64,000 bases of DNA from Lentisphaeria bacterium UBA1791 (GTDB lineage: Bacteria; Verrucomicrobiota; Lentisphaeria; Victivallales; Victivallaceae): assembly GCA_002314455.1 (NCBI GenBank), contig DCFZ01000036.1:75940-139939 (forward strand), given 5' to 3'. The translations under genes and the position numbers were made by a program. The notes beneath the pieces were generated by a model, which was given only the letters and a program-made list of their open reading frames with translations, was not told where the DNA came from and made no database searches. Shown here piece after piece: positions 41,699 through 50,273 of the stretch (position 1 is the first letter of the stretch; the number at the start of each line of letters is the position of its first letter).

Positions 41699-43069
41699 TT
41701 AAAAATTCGTCAGCGGCTTTTTGCCGATGCCGTAAACGTTGAAGCCGATCTTGAAAAGTTTTTCGCGATCAAGCAGATTTCTGCCGTCGAAAATAAAGGC
41801 GGGCTTTTCCATATTGTCAAAGATTTTCTGATAGTCCAATTCCTTGAAACACTTCCAGTCGGTCGCGACGACGATCGCGTGAACGCCCTTGAGCGCTTCG
41901 TAGGGATCCTCGCAGAAGTGAACCTTTTGATAACCGATCATATCCTGCCGGGCGTTTTCGAGCGCCTTGGGGTCGTAGACGAAAAGCTCTGCGTGCTCCT
42001 CGAGCAACTGGCGGCAGACGGCGATCGCCGGGGATTCGCGGGTGTCGCCGGTATCCGCCTTAAAGGCGAAACCGAGTATGCCGATGCGTTTGTCGGCGAC
42101 GGTGTTGAACATCGCGCCGAGCATATTTTCGACAAAGCGCTTCGCCTGATAGTCGTTGAGTTTGACGACTTCTTCCCAATAAGCGGCGACTTCGGGCAAA
42201 CCGTAGTGCTCGCAGAGATAGACCAAATTCAAAATGTCCTTTTTGAAGCAGGAACCGCCGAAGCCAAGCCCCGCTTTCAAAAAGCGGGAGCCGATGCGCT
42301 GATCGCGCCCCGCCGCCGAGGTCACCTGATCGATGTCCGCGCCGGTACGCTCACACAGGGCGGAAATCGAATTGACCGACGAGACCCGTTGCGCGAGGAG
42401 CGCGTTGGAAACCAGTTTCGTCAATTCGCTCGACCAGATGTTGGTCGTGATGATGCGTTCTTTGGGCACCCAGTTTTCGTAAATCGCGGAAACCGTTTCC
42501 ATCGCCTTGCGTCCCTCGGGCGTTTCCATGCCGCCGATCAGGACGCGGTCGGGGCACTGCAAGTCGGCGATCGCCGTGCCTTCGGCGAGAAATTCGGGGT
42601 TGGAAACAATCTGGAAGTGGATCCCCTTGGTATTGGCGTGAAGCACCCGGCTCAACGCCTGCGCCGTCCGCACGGGCAGCGTACTTTTTTCAACGACGAT
42701 CTTGTCGCTGTCGGCGTGTTCGACGATACTGCGGGCGGTCTTTTCGAGAAACTGCAGATCCGCCGCTTTACCCGCGCCGTAACCGAAGGTCTTGGTGGGA
42801 GTGTTGACACTGACGAAAATGATGTCCGCGCGCTTGATTTCAGCGGGGATGTCCGTCGAATAAAACAAGTTGCGGTTGCGGCAACGCGCGACGACTTCCG
42901 CCAGTCCCGGCTCGAAAACGGGCAACTGATCGGAGTTCCACGCGTCGATGCGCGACTGATTGATATCGACCACGGTCACCCGGTAATCAGGGCACTTATC
43001 GGCGATCACCGCCATCGTTGGCCCGCCAACATAACCGGCGCCGATGCAAAGAATATTTTTTTTCGCCAT
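41699..43069 (-). CDS. ugd: UDP-glucose 6-dehydrogenase (eukaryote-like)
   Basis: 456 residues. It oxidises UDP-glucose to UDP-glucuronate in two NAD+-dependent steps, supplying uronate for surface polysaccharide. The N-terminal Rossmann motif is CIGAGYVGGPTMAVIA, followed by SVNTPTKTFGYGAGKAADL, SNPEFLAEGTAI, and the catalytic Cys in GFGGSCFKKDI; the C-terminal nucleotide domain has GFAFKADTGDTRESPAI. The GYVGGPT start and the length match the animal-like branch rather than the shorter E. coli type. AGGAGC precedes the ATG. It is transcribed alone. Confidence 0.95.
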   Translation of the reverse strand: MAKKNILCIGAGYVGGPTMAVIADKCPDYRVTVVDINQSRIDAWNSDQLPVFEPGLAEVVARCRNRNLFYSTDIPAEIKRADIIFVSVNTPTKTFGYGAGKAADLQFLEKTARSIVEHADSDKIVVEKSTLPVRTAQALSRVLHANTKGIHFQIVSNPEFLAEGTAIADLQCPDRVLIGGMETPEGRKAMETVSAIYENWVPKERIITTNIWSSELTKLVSNALLAQRVSSVNSISALCERTGADIDQVTSAAGRDQRIGSRFLKAGLGFGGSCFKKDILNLVYLCEHYGLPEVAAYWEEVVKLNDYQAKRFVENMLGAMFNTVADKRIGILGFAFKADTGDTRESPAIAVCRQLLEEHAELFVYDPKALENARQDMIGYQKVHFCEDPYEALKGVHAIVVATDWKCFKELDYQKIFDNMEKPAFIFDGRNLLDREKLFKIGFNVYGIGKKPLTNF

Positions 43070-43110
43070 AGAAAAAGCTCCTCAAACGAATAATAATGTA
43101 CACACTATAG

Positions 43111-43139
43111 AATATACCGCGCACAAGAGATTTTGTCAA
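43111..43139 (-). promoter_or_regulatory. Promoter of ugd
   Basis: Minus strand TTGACA (43139-43134), 17-bp spacer, TATATT (43116-43111); consensus-level boxes, 42 bases before the start codon. Confidence 0.75.
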
Positions 43140-43513
43140 GGAGAGCGAAAAAAACAGCAGACATTCTGATCGGGATCACATGCGAACGGGTTGCCCGTGA
43201 GCGCGCAGTGCGGGAATGAGCGGACTCTTTTGCCGTACGGCAAAAGAGCGCGAAGCAAGAAATTGCGAGCGGCGAGGGAGCACGAGCAGTAAGGGCGCGA
43301 GCGAGGGGTTATCCCGAGCGCAGCCCGCTATGTATTCAGAAAGGAACGGCTGCTTGCGTTTGTACTCGCCACAGATGTGAAAAGGGGAGTTTGAGGGGAA
43401 AGCGGAACGCTTGCCCCTCATACAACGCAACGGGGTCGTCACTGTCGCTTGCGATAGAAATCAAGTATACGAATCGAACGGCAAAAACTCGCAAAGTGCG
43501 AAGCCATCATCTC
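43140..43513. other. Intergenic stretch with 24-bp palindrome and purine-rich run
   Basis: No gene is supported. It contains a perfect 24-bp palindrome at 43225-43248 (arm CTCTTTTGCCG), a strand-biased purine-rich run at about 43244-43316, and a hairpin near 43394-43421 (GAGGGG with CCCCTC, inner AGCG/CGCT). An 88-codon reading frame on the minus strand (43176-43442) has an unusual composition and is probably not a gene. Sequence composition differs from neighbouring spacers, so a repeat or remnant element is possible. Confidence 0.5.
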
Positions 43514-44617
43514 TCATCTCTTTTTTTCCATTTCCTCGACGGCGACTTCGGCGCGACGGGTGAAATCGACGGTCTTGGCGTAAGCAATCGCCTGCTTGCG
43601 GCGCGCTTCACACGTGGCGAGAAATTGAGCGACCATAAAATTGCACGCTTTTTGCGCAAACGGTTCGGGCACGACGCCGCCCCCCGCCGCCGCGACCAGC
43701 GGTGCAAATCCGCAGGCTCCGGAGGCGATCGTAGGACACCCCGAAGCGATCGCTTCGGTGAGAAATGCGCCGGCGGCTTCGCTGTGAGAAAGCAAGATCG
43801 AAAGATCCGCCGCCGTTAGAAGATCCGGCACATCGTCGCGGGCGCCGAGCGCATGAACGCGGTCGGCGATGCCGTGCTTTTGCGCGAGTTCCAGCATCGA
43901 CGTCGCATCCGATCTGCCTGCAAAATAAAATTGAGTGCAATTTTTGAGTTCTTGCGGCAACGCCGCCAGTGCGAGAATCGCCCGATCCATTCCCTTGCGG
44001 ACAAAACTCGTCCCGACGGAAAGCATCATCCTGTCACTCGGCGCCAGATTTAATTTTTTCCGCATCGCCTCGCGTTTCTTTTCCGTCGTCTCATCACAGC
44101 GGAATGCGGCGTCGATCCCCGGCGGCAATTCGGTAAAACGATCGTCGGGCGTGTGATACGACAACTGATAGTCCGTTTTCTGATGCGGCACAATCGTCCA
44201 GATGTGCGTCTTGGCTTCCGGGGCAAAGATCCGCCTTTCCTGATCGAGGAAAGAGCGGTAGCGCGGCAAAAGACGGCAGAGCAGTTTGCCGTGCCGATCG
44301 GGCATTTCCACGGCGTAGCACTCGTCGGCGGCAAAGTAGAAATCGCACCCGGGAATCCGGTTGAATGCCGCAGAGACGTCAAATTGCGCAAGATACGGTT
44401 GCACCTTGCGCTCAAATTCACGCATTTTCGCGTGGTTGCTCAAGCTGGAAACGCCGATTTTTTCGACGCGGATCTTTTCCGGCACCGCACCATCCCATTT
44501 CGTCGTCAGAACCGTCACTTCGTGACCGCGGCGTGCGGCGCACTCGGCGACGCGGAGCGTGTCGCGTTCCAAACCGCCATAGGGGAAATAACGAAAGACG
44601 ACGATGGCGATTTTCAT
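43514..44617 (-). CDS. Glycosyltransferase family 4, WaaG-like (LPS core)
   Basis: 367 residues, GT-B fold. The start IAIVVFRYFPYGGLERDTLRVAECAARRGHEV (GGLERD and RGHEV) matches LPS glucosyltransferase WaaG. The C-terminal donor-binding half has SVGTSFVRKGMDRAI, AGRSDA, LGARDDVPDLLTAADLSILLSHSEAAGAFLTEAIASGCP with the conserved Glu residues. It would add a hexose to the lipopolysaccharide inner core at the cytoplasmic face. It starts six bases after the decarboxylase gene stop. No other waa gene is nearby. Confidence 0.88.
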   Translation of the reverse strand: MKIAIVVFRYFPYGGLERDTLRVAECAARRGHEVTVLTTKWDGAVPEKIRVEKIGVSSLSNHAKMREFERKVQPYLAQFDVSAAFNRIPGCDFYFAADECYAVEMPDRHGKLLCRLLPRYRSFLDQERRIFAPEAKTHIWTIVPHQKTDYQLSYHTPDDRFTELPPGIDAAFRCDETTEKKREAMRKKLNLAPSDRMMLSVGTSFVRKGMDRAILALAALPQELKNCTQFYFAGRSDATSMLELAQKHGIADRVHALGARDDVPDLLTAADLSILLSHSEAAGAFLTEAIASGCPTIASGACGFAPLVAAAGGGVVPEPFAQKACNFMVAQFLATCEARRKQAIAYAKTVDFTRRAEVAVEEMEKKR

Positions 44618-44623
44618 AACGGC

Positions 44624-45796
44624 TTACTTGCCCCCGACAAAGTAGGTCTTGAGCGGCGGGAAGCCGTTGAATTCGACCGCCGCGTAACTTGCCGTATACG
44701 CGCCGCAGGTAAGCCAGTAAATGCGGTCGCCCGGCTTGACGTACGCGGGGAGCGGATTGCGGAAGTACTCGTACATCACGTCCTGACTGTCGCAGGTCGG
44801 CCCCGCGATGATGAAATCGGTGCACGCCTCTCCGCGCGCTTCGCAGTAAAGCGGATATTTGATGCTTTCGTCAAGCGTTTCGATCAGTCCGTTGAATCTG
44901 CCGACGTCGGTGTAGAGCCAGCGGTCGATGCCGGTCGCCGATTTCTTGCTGATCAGGACAACTTCGCTGACAAGGACGCCGCTTTCGCCGACCATCGACC
45001 GGCCGGGTTCGAGAATGATCGTCGGCAGATCTTCGCCGAAGTCCTCTTTCAGGTAACGGGTGATTTCCTCGGCGTAGACCGCCATGTTGTTGGTCTTGCT
45101 GATGTAGCTCGCCGGGAAGCCGCCGCCCATATTGATCATTTTCAAATGGATATTCTCTTCCTCGAGGTAGTCGTAGATGTAGCGCACCTTGGCGATCGCC
45201 GAGTCCCACGCGCCGATCTCGCGCTGTTGCGAACCGACGTGGAAGCTGATCCCGTAAGGTTCCAGATCGAGCGTCTTGGCGAGTATGATGAGGTCGATCG
45301 CCATATCGGGGTGACAGCCGAATTTGCGCGACAGCGGCCAGTCCGCCGTTTCGCCGCCTTCGGAAAGGATGCGGCAAAAGACCTTCGAGCCCGGCGCTTC
45401 CTTGGCGATGTTGCGCAAATCGGTTTCGCTGTCTGTCGCAAAGAGCCGCACGCCTTTTTCGTAGAAATAACGGATATCCGCCGGCTTTTTGATCGTGTTG
45501 CCGTAACTCAAACGTTCCGGCTGCACGCCGAGCGAAAGCACGCGGTCGAGCTCATAGCGCGACGCAATGTCAAAACAGGAGCCGAGATCGCGCAGCAGCG
45601 AGATCACCTCCGGCGCGGGATTCGCCTTGACCGCGTAGTAGATATTGGCAAACGGGAAAAACTTTTCCAACTCCTGATACTTGCGGCGAATGAGATCGAG
45701 GTTGACCAACAGAAACGGCGTCTCATGCCGGGCGGCTTCCTCCTTGAAAACTTTCCAGTCTTCGGGGGAATAGTAGTCGGTGTACTTAACGGACAT
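44624..45796 (-). CDS. Type III PLP-dependent decarboxylase (ornithine/lysine decarboxylase-like)
   Basis: 390 residues, alanine-racemase-type barrel. The PLP Lys is Lys57 in YYAVKANPAPEV; HVGSQQ and INMGGGFPASY line the phosphate and substrate site; EPGRSMVGESG and the active-site GPTCDSQDVMYE segment at the dimer interface complete the fold. The size and CDSxD match ornithine/lysine decarboxylases of polyamine synthesis rather than diaminopimelate decarboxylase, though the exact substrate is not certain. It lies between rdgB and the waaG-like gene on one strand. Confidence 0.87.
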   Translation of the reverse strand: MSVKYTDYYSPEDWKVFKEEAARHETPFLLVNLDLIRRKYQELEKFFPFANIYYAVKANPAPEVISLLRDLGSCFDIASRYELDRVLSLGVQPERLSYGNTIKKPADIRYFYEKGVRLFATDSETDLRNIAKEAPGSKVFCRILSEGGETADWPLSRKFGCHPDMAIDLIILAKTLDLEPYGISFHVGSQQREIGAWDSAIAKVRYIYDYLEEENIHLKMINMGGGFPASYISKTNNMAVYAEEITRYLKEDFGEDLPTIILEPGRSMVGESGVLVSEVVLISKKSATGIDRWLYTDVGRFNGLIETLDESIKYPLYCEARGEACTDFIIAGPTCDSQDVMYEYFRNPLPAYVKPGDRIYWLTCGAYTASYAAVEFNGFPPLKTYFVGGK

Positions 45797-45826
45797 TGCG
45801 TTCAGTCTTTCTTTGGTTGAATGAAT

Positions 45827-46429
45827 TTAAAGGAAATCATTGTCCAACACGGACATTTGGTCTTCGACGAATTCCATCGCCTTGGCACAGGCGCGGGCGC
45901 GATGGCTGATCTTGTTCTTTTCCTCGGCAGGAAGTTCCGCAAAGGTGCAATCATAGCCGTCGGGAATGAAAACGGGGTCGTAGCCGAAACCGCCCTCGCC
46001 GCGAGGCGCGTCGGCGATACGCCCTTTGACTTCGCCCTCAAAGGTCTCGATCACTTCGCCGTTGAAGGCGATCGCAATCACGCACACAAAGCGGGCGCGG
46101 CGGTTTTCTTTGCCCTCGAGCGCGGCGAGCAGTTTCTCGATGCGTTCTTTCGGCGTCGGCGCGTAGCGGGCGGAGTAGATTCCCGGCGCACCGTCGAGCG
46201 CTTCGACTTCCAAGCCGGAATCGTCGGCAAAGGCGGGCACGTCGCAGTACTTGCACGCCGCGAGCGCTTTGATCGAAGCGTTCTCCTTGAAACTCCTGCC
46301 GGTTTCCTCGATCTCGGGGAAATCTGGATAATCCAGCAGAGATTTCAGCTCGACGTCCTGCTCGCCGATCAAGGCGCGGAACTCCTCAACCTTGTGCGCA
46401 TTGGCCGTTGCGATGACGATATAAGCCAT
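45827..46429 (-). CDS. rdgB: Non-canonical purine NTP pyrophosphatase (RdgB/HAM1)
   Basis: 200 residues. It hydrolyses dITP, XTP and related bases to keep them out of DNA. Motifs: IATANAHKVEEFRALI at the N-terminus, FKENASIKA, PAFADDSGLEVEALDGAPGIYSARYA (key ADDSGL and GxPGIYSAR) and GGFGYDPVFIPDG, SHRARA near the end. AAAGGAG precedes the ATG. It heads the rdgB-decarboxylase-waaG unit, and its promoter overlaps that of tilS. Confidence 0.95.
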   Translation of the reverse strand: MAYIVIATANAHKVEEFRALIGEQDVELKSLLDYPDFPEIEETGRSFKENASIKALAACKYCDVPAFADDSGLEVEALDGAPGIYSARYAPTPKERIEKLLAALEGKENRRARFVCVIAIAFNGEVIETFEGEVKGRIADAPRGEGGFGYDPVFIPDGYDCTFAELPAEEKNKISHRARACAKAMEFVEDQMSVLDNDFL

Positions 46430-46448
46430 AAAAGTTTTTCTCCTTTAT

Positions 46449-46477
46449 TTGGTATTTTCATTTACCCGGCATATATT
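46449..46477 (+). promoter_or_regulatory. Promoter of tilS
   Basis: TTGGTA (46449-46454), 17-bp spacer, TATATT (46472-46477). The predicted RNA start is only about 20 bases before the ATG. Its -10 overlaps the opposing rdgB -10. Confidence 0.6.
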
Positions 46478-46503
46478 ATAACAAGAAACGGGATTTTTGC
46501 AAA
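46475..46503 (-). promoter_or_regulatory. Promoter of rdgB
   Basis: Minus strand TTTGCA (46503-46498), 17-bp spacer, TATAAT (46480-46475). It faces the tilS promoter, with the two -10 boxes sharing three base pairs. Confidence 0.55.
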
Positions 46504-47858
46504 TGAATTATTCGCTTTGTCGGCAAATTTTTTTAAAATTTCATCCAAAAGAGCTTCTGATCGGCTTTTCCGGCGGCGCGGACAGCACCGCGCTGCTTGA
46601 GATGATCCGCGATCTGCAACCGGATTTTCATTACGCTTTCACGGCGATCCATTTCAACCACCATCTGCGCGGCGCGGAGTCGGATCAGGAAGCGGCAGAC
46701 GCCGAACTTTTCTGCTCGCAACGACACCTTGCCTTTCAGCTCGTCGATCTCGACGTCGATTGCGCGGGCAATCTGGAAAACGCCGCCCGTGCGGCGCGCC
46801 TTGACGCGTGGAAAAAACTCGTCGCGCAATACCGCGCCGACGCCGTCTTTTTGGCGCACCACGCCGATGACCGGCTCGAAAACCTTTTGCTCCGCCTCGG
46901 GCGCGGCGCCAATACCTCGGGGGCGACGGCGTTGCGCGCTTCGACCACCCTTGACGGCATCCGGTTTTACCGCCCGCTTCTGGAAGCGTCCAAAGAGGAG
47001 ATCATCGCCTTTCTCGCCCGACGCGGCATCACGCATTTTGCCGAGGATTCGAGCAACGCCGACTGCCGCTATCTGCGCAATCATCTGCGGTGCCGGATAT
47101 TGCCCGAACTCTACACGGCGTCGCCGGGGGGGCGCGCCGGATTTCTCGCGTCGCTCGACGCGCTCGAAAAGGACGCTTCCTTTATCGAAGAAGCGGCGAT
47201 GCAATATTTTCAGTCCAAGGATCCTGATTCGCTTGATTTCTGGCGCAACGCCCACCTTGCATTGCGTCCGCGGCTCTTGCGGCTTTTCGTCCAACAGCAG
47301 ACGGCGGGCGATTTTCTTCCGACGGGCGGGGACTGCCGCCGCTTCAACGAAGAACTGGCACGAGAAAGCCACGAAACGCGCCGCGTGACGCTTTCAGGCG
47401 GCATCACGCTCGTTTTCACGCGGGAAAACCTCGCTTTGGAAACCCAAACTCCGCCGCCAGCCGTCTGGGATTGGCGCGCCGTACCGACGCTTTGCTGGGG
47501 GAATTGGCAGATTTCCGTCACACCCGACGACGGCACGCCCTGCACCCCCGACGAAGCGCGTTTTGACCAAGCGACGCTCCCCGCCCGATTGGTCGTCGCC
47601 GCCCCCCTCCCCGGCGAAACGATGACGGTCTTCGGCGGGGAAACGCCGGAAAAACTCAAAAAACTTCGCGTCGACCGCAAACTTGCCGCTTTTCCGGCGC
47701 TGCCGGTGCTTCACGATGAAAAGGGGCGCGTCATCTGGTTTGCCAACGTGCGGCAGAGCGACCTTCACACGGTCGCGGCAACAAGCGGCGCGACCGTACG
47801 CTTCAAACTCCAGAAATTACCGCTTTTCCAGCACGAAGACCGCGCTGACGGCAAATAA
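46503..47858 (+). CDS. tilS: tRNA(Ile)-lysidine synthase
   Basis: 451 residues from the ATG at 46503; a TTG two codons earlier is the other option. TilS converts C34 of tRNA-Ile(CAU) to lysidine with ATP and lysine so it reads AUA. The PP-loop SGGADSTALLEM is near residue 25, with HFNHHLRGAESDQEA and LAHHADDRLENLLLRLGRG following; the TilS C-terminal domain covers the last 75 or so residues (ETMTVFGGETPEKLKKL). The ribosome site is weak. Its 3' end overlaps the 3' end of metW by 42 bases on the other strand. Confidence 0.94.
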   Translation: MNYSLCRQIFLKFHPKELLIGFSGGADSTALLEMIRDLQPDFHYAFTAIHFNHHLRGAESDQEAADAELFCSQRHLAFQLVDLDVDCAGNLENAARAARLDAWKKLVAQYRADAVFLAHHADDRLENLLLRLGRGANTSGATALRASTTLDGIRFYRPLLEASKEEIIAFLARRGITHFAEDSSNADCRYLRNHLRCRILPELYTASPGGRAGFLASLDALEKDASFIEEAAMQYFQSKDPDSLDFWRNAHLALRPRLLRLFVQQQTAGDFLPTGGDCRRFNEELARESHETRRVTLSGGITLVFTRENLALETQTPPPAVWDWRAVPTLCWGNWQISVTPDDGTPCTPDEARFDQATLPARLVVAAPLPGETMTVFGGETPEKLKKLRVDRKLAAFPALPVLHDEKGRVIWFANVRQSDLHTVAATSGATVRFKLQKLPLFQHEDRADGK

Positions 47859-48431
47859 GTTGGGGTAACGGTAACTTAAGCGCGGAAAGCGCGCCGCAAT
47901 CGGCGTTTCCTGAATGATCTCAATGCCGAATTCCCGGCAGGTGTCGCGGAAGTCCGCAATCGTCCCCAAGTGGATGTTAGGCGTATTGTACCATTGATAA
48001 GGCAACTGGGCGTTGCGCGGCATTTTGCCCCGCAACAACTGCAACCGGCACCGCCAGTGGGCGAAATTGAGAAAGCTCACCGCCGCGCGTTTGCCGACGC
48101 GCACGATGTGCTTCAACAGCAAGTCGGGCCGCCGTATCTCCTGCAGCGTGTGGCTGACGACGACGAGGTCGAACGATTGATCCGCCGCAAAGTCCAAAGA
48201 ATTGTCCAAGTCGCCCTGAATGACCGGCACGCCGTTGGCGATGCACCGCCCGATCGAATCAGCGTCGATCTCGACACCGAGCACTTCGGCGCTGCGCGCT
48301 TCTTTGAGCTGTTTCAAAAAGACGCCGTCGCCACAACCGAGGTCGAGCACCCGGTCGCCCGGATGAACCAGCTCGGCGATGACCTCAAGGTCTCTCCGGC
48401 GATTGACGTCAAGATCGCGTTTGACAAACAT
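47817..48431 (-). CDS. metW: Methionine biosynthesis protein MetW
   Basis: 204 residues from the ATG at 48431, which shares a base with the metX stop (TGATG); longer readings would lie inside metX. Small class I methyltransferase-fold protein with DRVLDLGCGDGVFLKQLKE, GVEIDADSI, VPVIQGDLDNSL and FDLVVVSHTLQEIRRP, then the MetW signature QLPYQWYNTPNIH. MetW works with MetX in acyl-homoserine formation in many bacteria; its biochemical role is not fully settled. It is the second gene of metXW. Confidence 0.94.
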   Translation of the reverse strand: MFVKRDLDVNRRRDLEVIAELVHPGDRVLDLGCGDGVFLKQLKEARSAEVLGVEIDADSIGRCIANGVPVIQGDLDNSLDFAADQSFDLVVVSHTLQEIRRPDLLLKHIVRVGKRAAVSFLNFAHWRCRLQLLRGKMPRNAQLPYQWYNTPNIHLGTIADFRDTCREFGIEIIQETPIAARFPRLSYRYPNLFAVSAVFVLEKR

Positions 48432-49540
48432 CACTTCACCTCCACCTGGCGCAAAAAGTCGCGCACCATGCGCCCGAGCGTATCGACTTCCAGCAAAAAG
48501 GCGTCGTGCCCATAGCCGGACTTGACCTCGCAAAAGGAAACTTCCTTGCGGCTGCGCAGCAATGCATCGACCATCAGGCGCGACTGCCGCGTCGGAAAGA
48601 GCCAGTCGCTCGAAAAGGAAACGATCAGGAACTTCGCCTTGACCGGAGCGAACGCCTTGGCGAGATCGCCGTCGGTTTCCGCCGTCAGATCGAAATAGTC
48701 GGTCGCCCGCGTGATATACAAATAGGCGTTGGCATCAAAGCGTTCGACGAACCGCTTGCCCTGATGCTCCAGATAACTCTCGACCGCAAAATCGTGCGTA
48801 AAGTCAAAATCGTATTCGGATTTATCCTGCAAATTGCGCCCGAACTTGCGCCCGAGCGATTCCTCGGAAAGATAGGTGATGTGCGCAAGCATACGCGCCG
48901 CCGCCAATCCGCGGCTCGGCGGATTTTCCGCCGTGTAGTCGCCGTTTTTCCAATTGGCGTCCGAACGGATCGCGTCGCGGGCTACCCAGTCAAAGGCGAT
49001 GTTTTGCGGCGAGAAGTTCGCCGCCGTTGCGATCGGCACGATCGCGCGCATCGAGTCGGGGTAATCGACCGCCCACTGCAAAACCTGCATACCGCCCATC
49101 GAACCGCCGACGACGGCGAGAAGCTGTTTGATGCCGAGATGATCGATCAAACGCTTTTGCGCGCGCACCATATCGCGCACCGTGATGACCGGGAAATCAA
49201 GGCGGTAGGGCTTGCCCGTTTCCGGGTCGATCGACTGCGGCCCCGTCGAACCGGAGCAACCGCCCAGCACATTGGAGCAGATGACGAAATAACGGTCGGT
49301 ATCAATGTACTTGCCGGGACCGATCATCTCGTCCCACCAGCCGCTTTTGCGGTCGGAAACATCGTGCTTGCCGCAGACGTGCGCATCCCCCGTCAGGGCG
49401 TGCGTCACCAACACCGCATTCGAGGCGTCGGCATTCAATTTTCCGGCGGTCTCATAGCGGATGACGACCCCTTTGAGGCTTCGCCCGCAATCCAGCGGCA
49501 GATCTTCCGCAAAACGGTAATCCTGCGCAACCGTGATCAA
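48431..49540 (-). CDS. metX: Homoserine O-acyltransferase MetX
   Basis: 369 residues, alpha/beta hydrolase fold. It acylates homoserine, the committed step of methionine synthesis. Nucleophile Ser147 is in VGGSMGGMQVLQWA; HALTGDAHVCG, GGCSGSTGPQSIDPETG and the C-terminal Asp and His (SSDWLFPTRQSR, GYGHDAFLLE) complete the active site. The start is a TTG at 49540 with only a weak GAGAA upstream; a good GGAGT stands 28 bases before it. The leader is about 45 bases. Acetyl- versus succinyl-CoA preference is not certain from sequence. Confidence 0.93.
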   Translation of the reverse strand: MITVAQDYRFAEDLPLDCGRSLKGVVIRYETAGKLNADASNAVLVTHALTGDAHVCGKHDVSDRKSGWWDEMIGPGKYIDTDRYFVICSNVLGGCSGSTGPQSIDPETGKPYRLDFPVITVRDMVRAQKRLIDHLGIKQLLAVVGGSMGGMQVLQWAVDYPDSMRAIVPIATAANFSPQNIAFDWVARDAIRSDANWKNGDYTAENPPSRGLAAARMLAHITYLSEESLGRKFGRNLQDKSEYDFDFTHDFAVESYLEHQGKRFVERFDANAYLYITRATDYFDLTAETDGDLAKAFAPVKAKFLIVSFSSDWLFPTRQSRLMVDALLRSRKEVSFCEVKSGYGHDAFLLEVDTLGRMVRDFLRQVEVK

Positions 49541-49586
49541 TGTACGTTCGTTCTCGATTTTAACGTCACTCCGAAATCATTTTCAT

Positions 49587-49615
49587 AATATACAGCAAAA
49601 AAGTGTTTTTTGCAA
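49587..49615 (-). promoter_or_regulatory. Promoter of metXW
   Basis: Minus strand TTGCAA (49615-49610), 17-bp spacer, TATATT (49592-49587), 46 bases before the metX TTG. Confidence 0.7.
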
Positions 49616-49660
49616 TAAAAAAAGGCTGTCGCGCTTTCTTTGGAAATTCCGCGACAGCCT
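49615..49660 (-). terminator. Intrinsic terminator after frr
   Basis: Minus strand stem AGGCTGTCGCG/CGCGACAGCCT with a 16-base loop, followed by seven T. It lies 20 bases after the frr stop and abuts the metX promoter. Confidence 0.85.
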
Positions 49661-49679
49661 CTTTCAAGGAGACGGGAAA

Positions 49680-50249
49680 CTAAACCGTCATCAATTCCTT
49701 TTCCTTTTCGGCGAGGAGCGCATCAAACGCCACGATGTAACGATCGGTCATTTTCTGAATGTCATCGAGCATCTTTTTCAATTCGTCCTCGGTGAGATTG
49801 CCGTCCTTTTCGGCTTTCTTGGCAGTCTCGTTGCCTTCGCGGCGGATGTTGCGGAGCGACACCTTGGCGTCTTCGGCTTCGCCTTTCGCCTGCTTGGAAA
49901 GCGCGCCGCGGCGCTCCTGGCTCAACGGCGGAATCGGCAGTTTGATCGTCTTGCCATCGCTCATCGGCGTGATGCCGATGTTGGAAGCGAGGATCGCCTT
50001 TTCGATCGCGGCGAGCGCATGCGCATCCCACGGCTGAATGACGAGCAGACGCGCTTCCGGCGTCGTGATGCCGGCGATGTCGCGCAAACGGGTCGACGTG
50101 CCGTAATAGTCGATCATCAACCCGTCGACGAGCGAGGGCGAAGCTTTGCCGGTTCGGATGGCGGCAAAGGCGTTTTTCAGCGCATCTTCGCTTTTCATCA
50201 TATATTCTTCGATGGTATCGAGCAGAAGTTCAACTTCACAATTGTACAT
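49680..50249 (-). CDS. frr: Ribosome recycling factor
   Basis: 189 residues, normal length. RRF splits the post-termination ribosome with EF-G. Helical hairpin domain plus small beta domain: start with EYMMKSEDALKNAFAAIRTGKASPSLVDGL (RTGKASP), middle QPWDAHALAAIEKAILASNIG, and end with SLRNIRREGNETAKKAEKDG and DDIQKMTDRYI. GGGAGGAAG precedes the ATG. It follows the small HTH gene by 24 bases, so they may share a promoter; the usual tsf-pyrH neighbours are absent. Confidence 0.96.
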   Translation of the reverse strand: MYNCEVELLLDTIEEYMMKSEDALKNAFAAIRTGKASPSLVDGLMIDYYGTSTRLRDIAGITTPEARLLVIQPWDAHALAAIEKAILASNIGITPMSDGKTIKLPIPPLSQERRGALSKQAKGEAEDAKVSLRNIRREGNETAKKAEKDGNLTEDELKKMLDDIQKMTDRYIVAFDALLAEKEKELMTV

Positions 50250-50273
50250 TTTTCTTCCTCCCGGGAACCGCTC

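Noticed and set aside
43176..43442. An 88-codon frame on the minus strand in the spacer upstream of ugd
   Set aside because: No ribosome site, a composition unlike the neighbouring genes, and it spans the perfect palindrome; more likely a spurious frame in an intergenic element.
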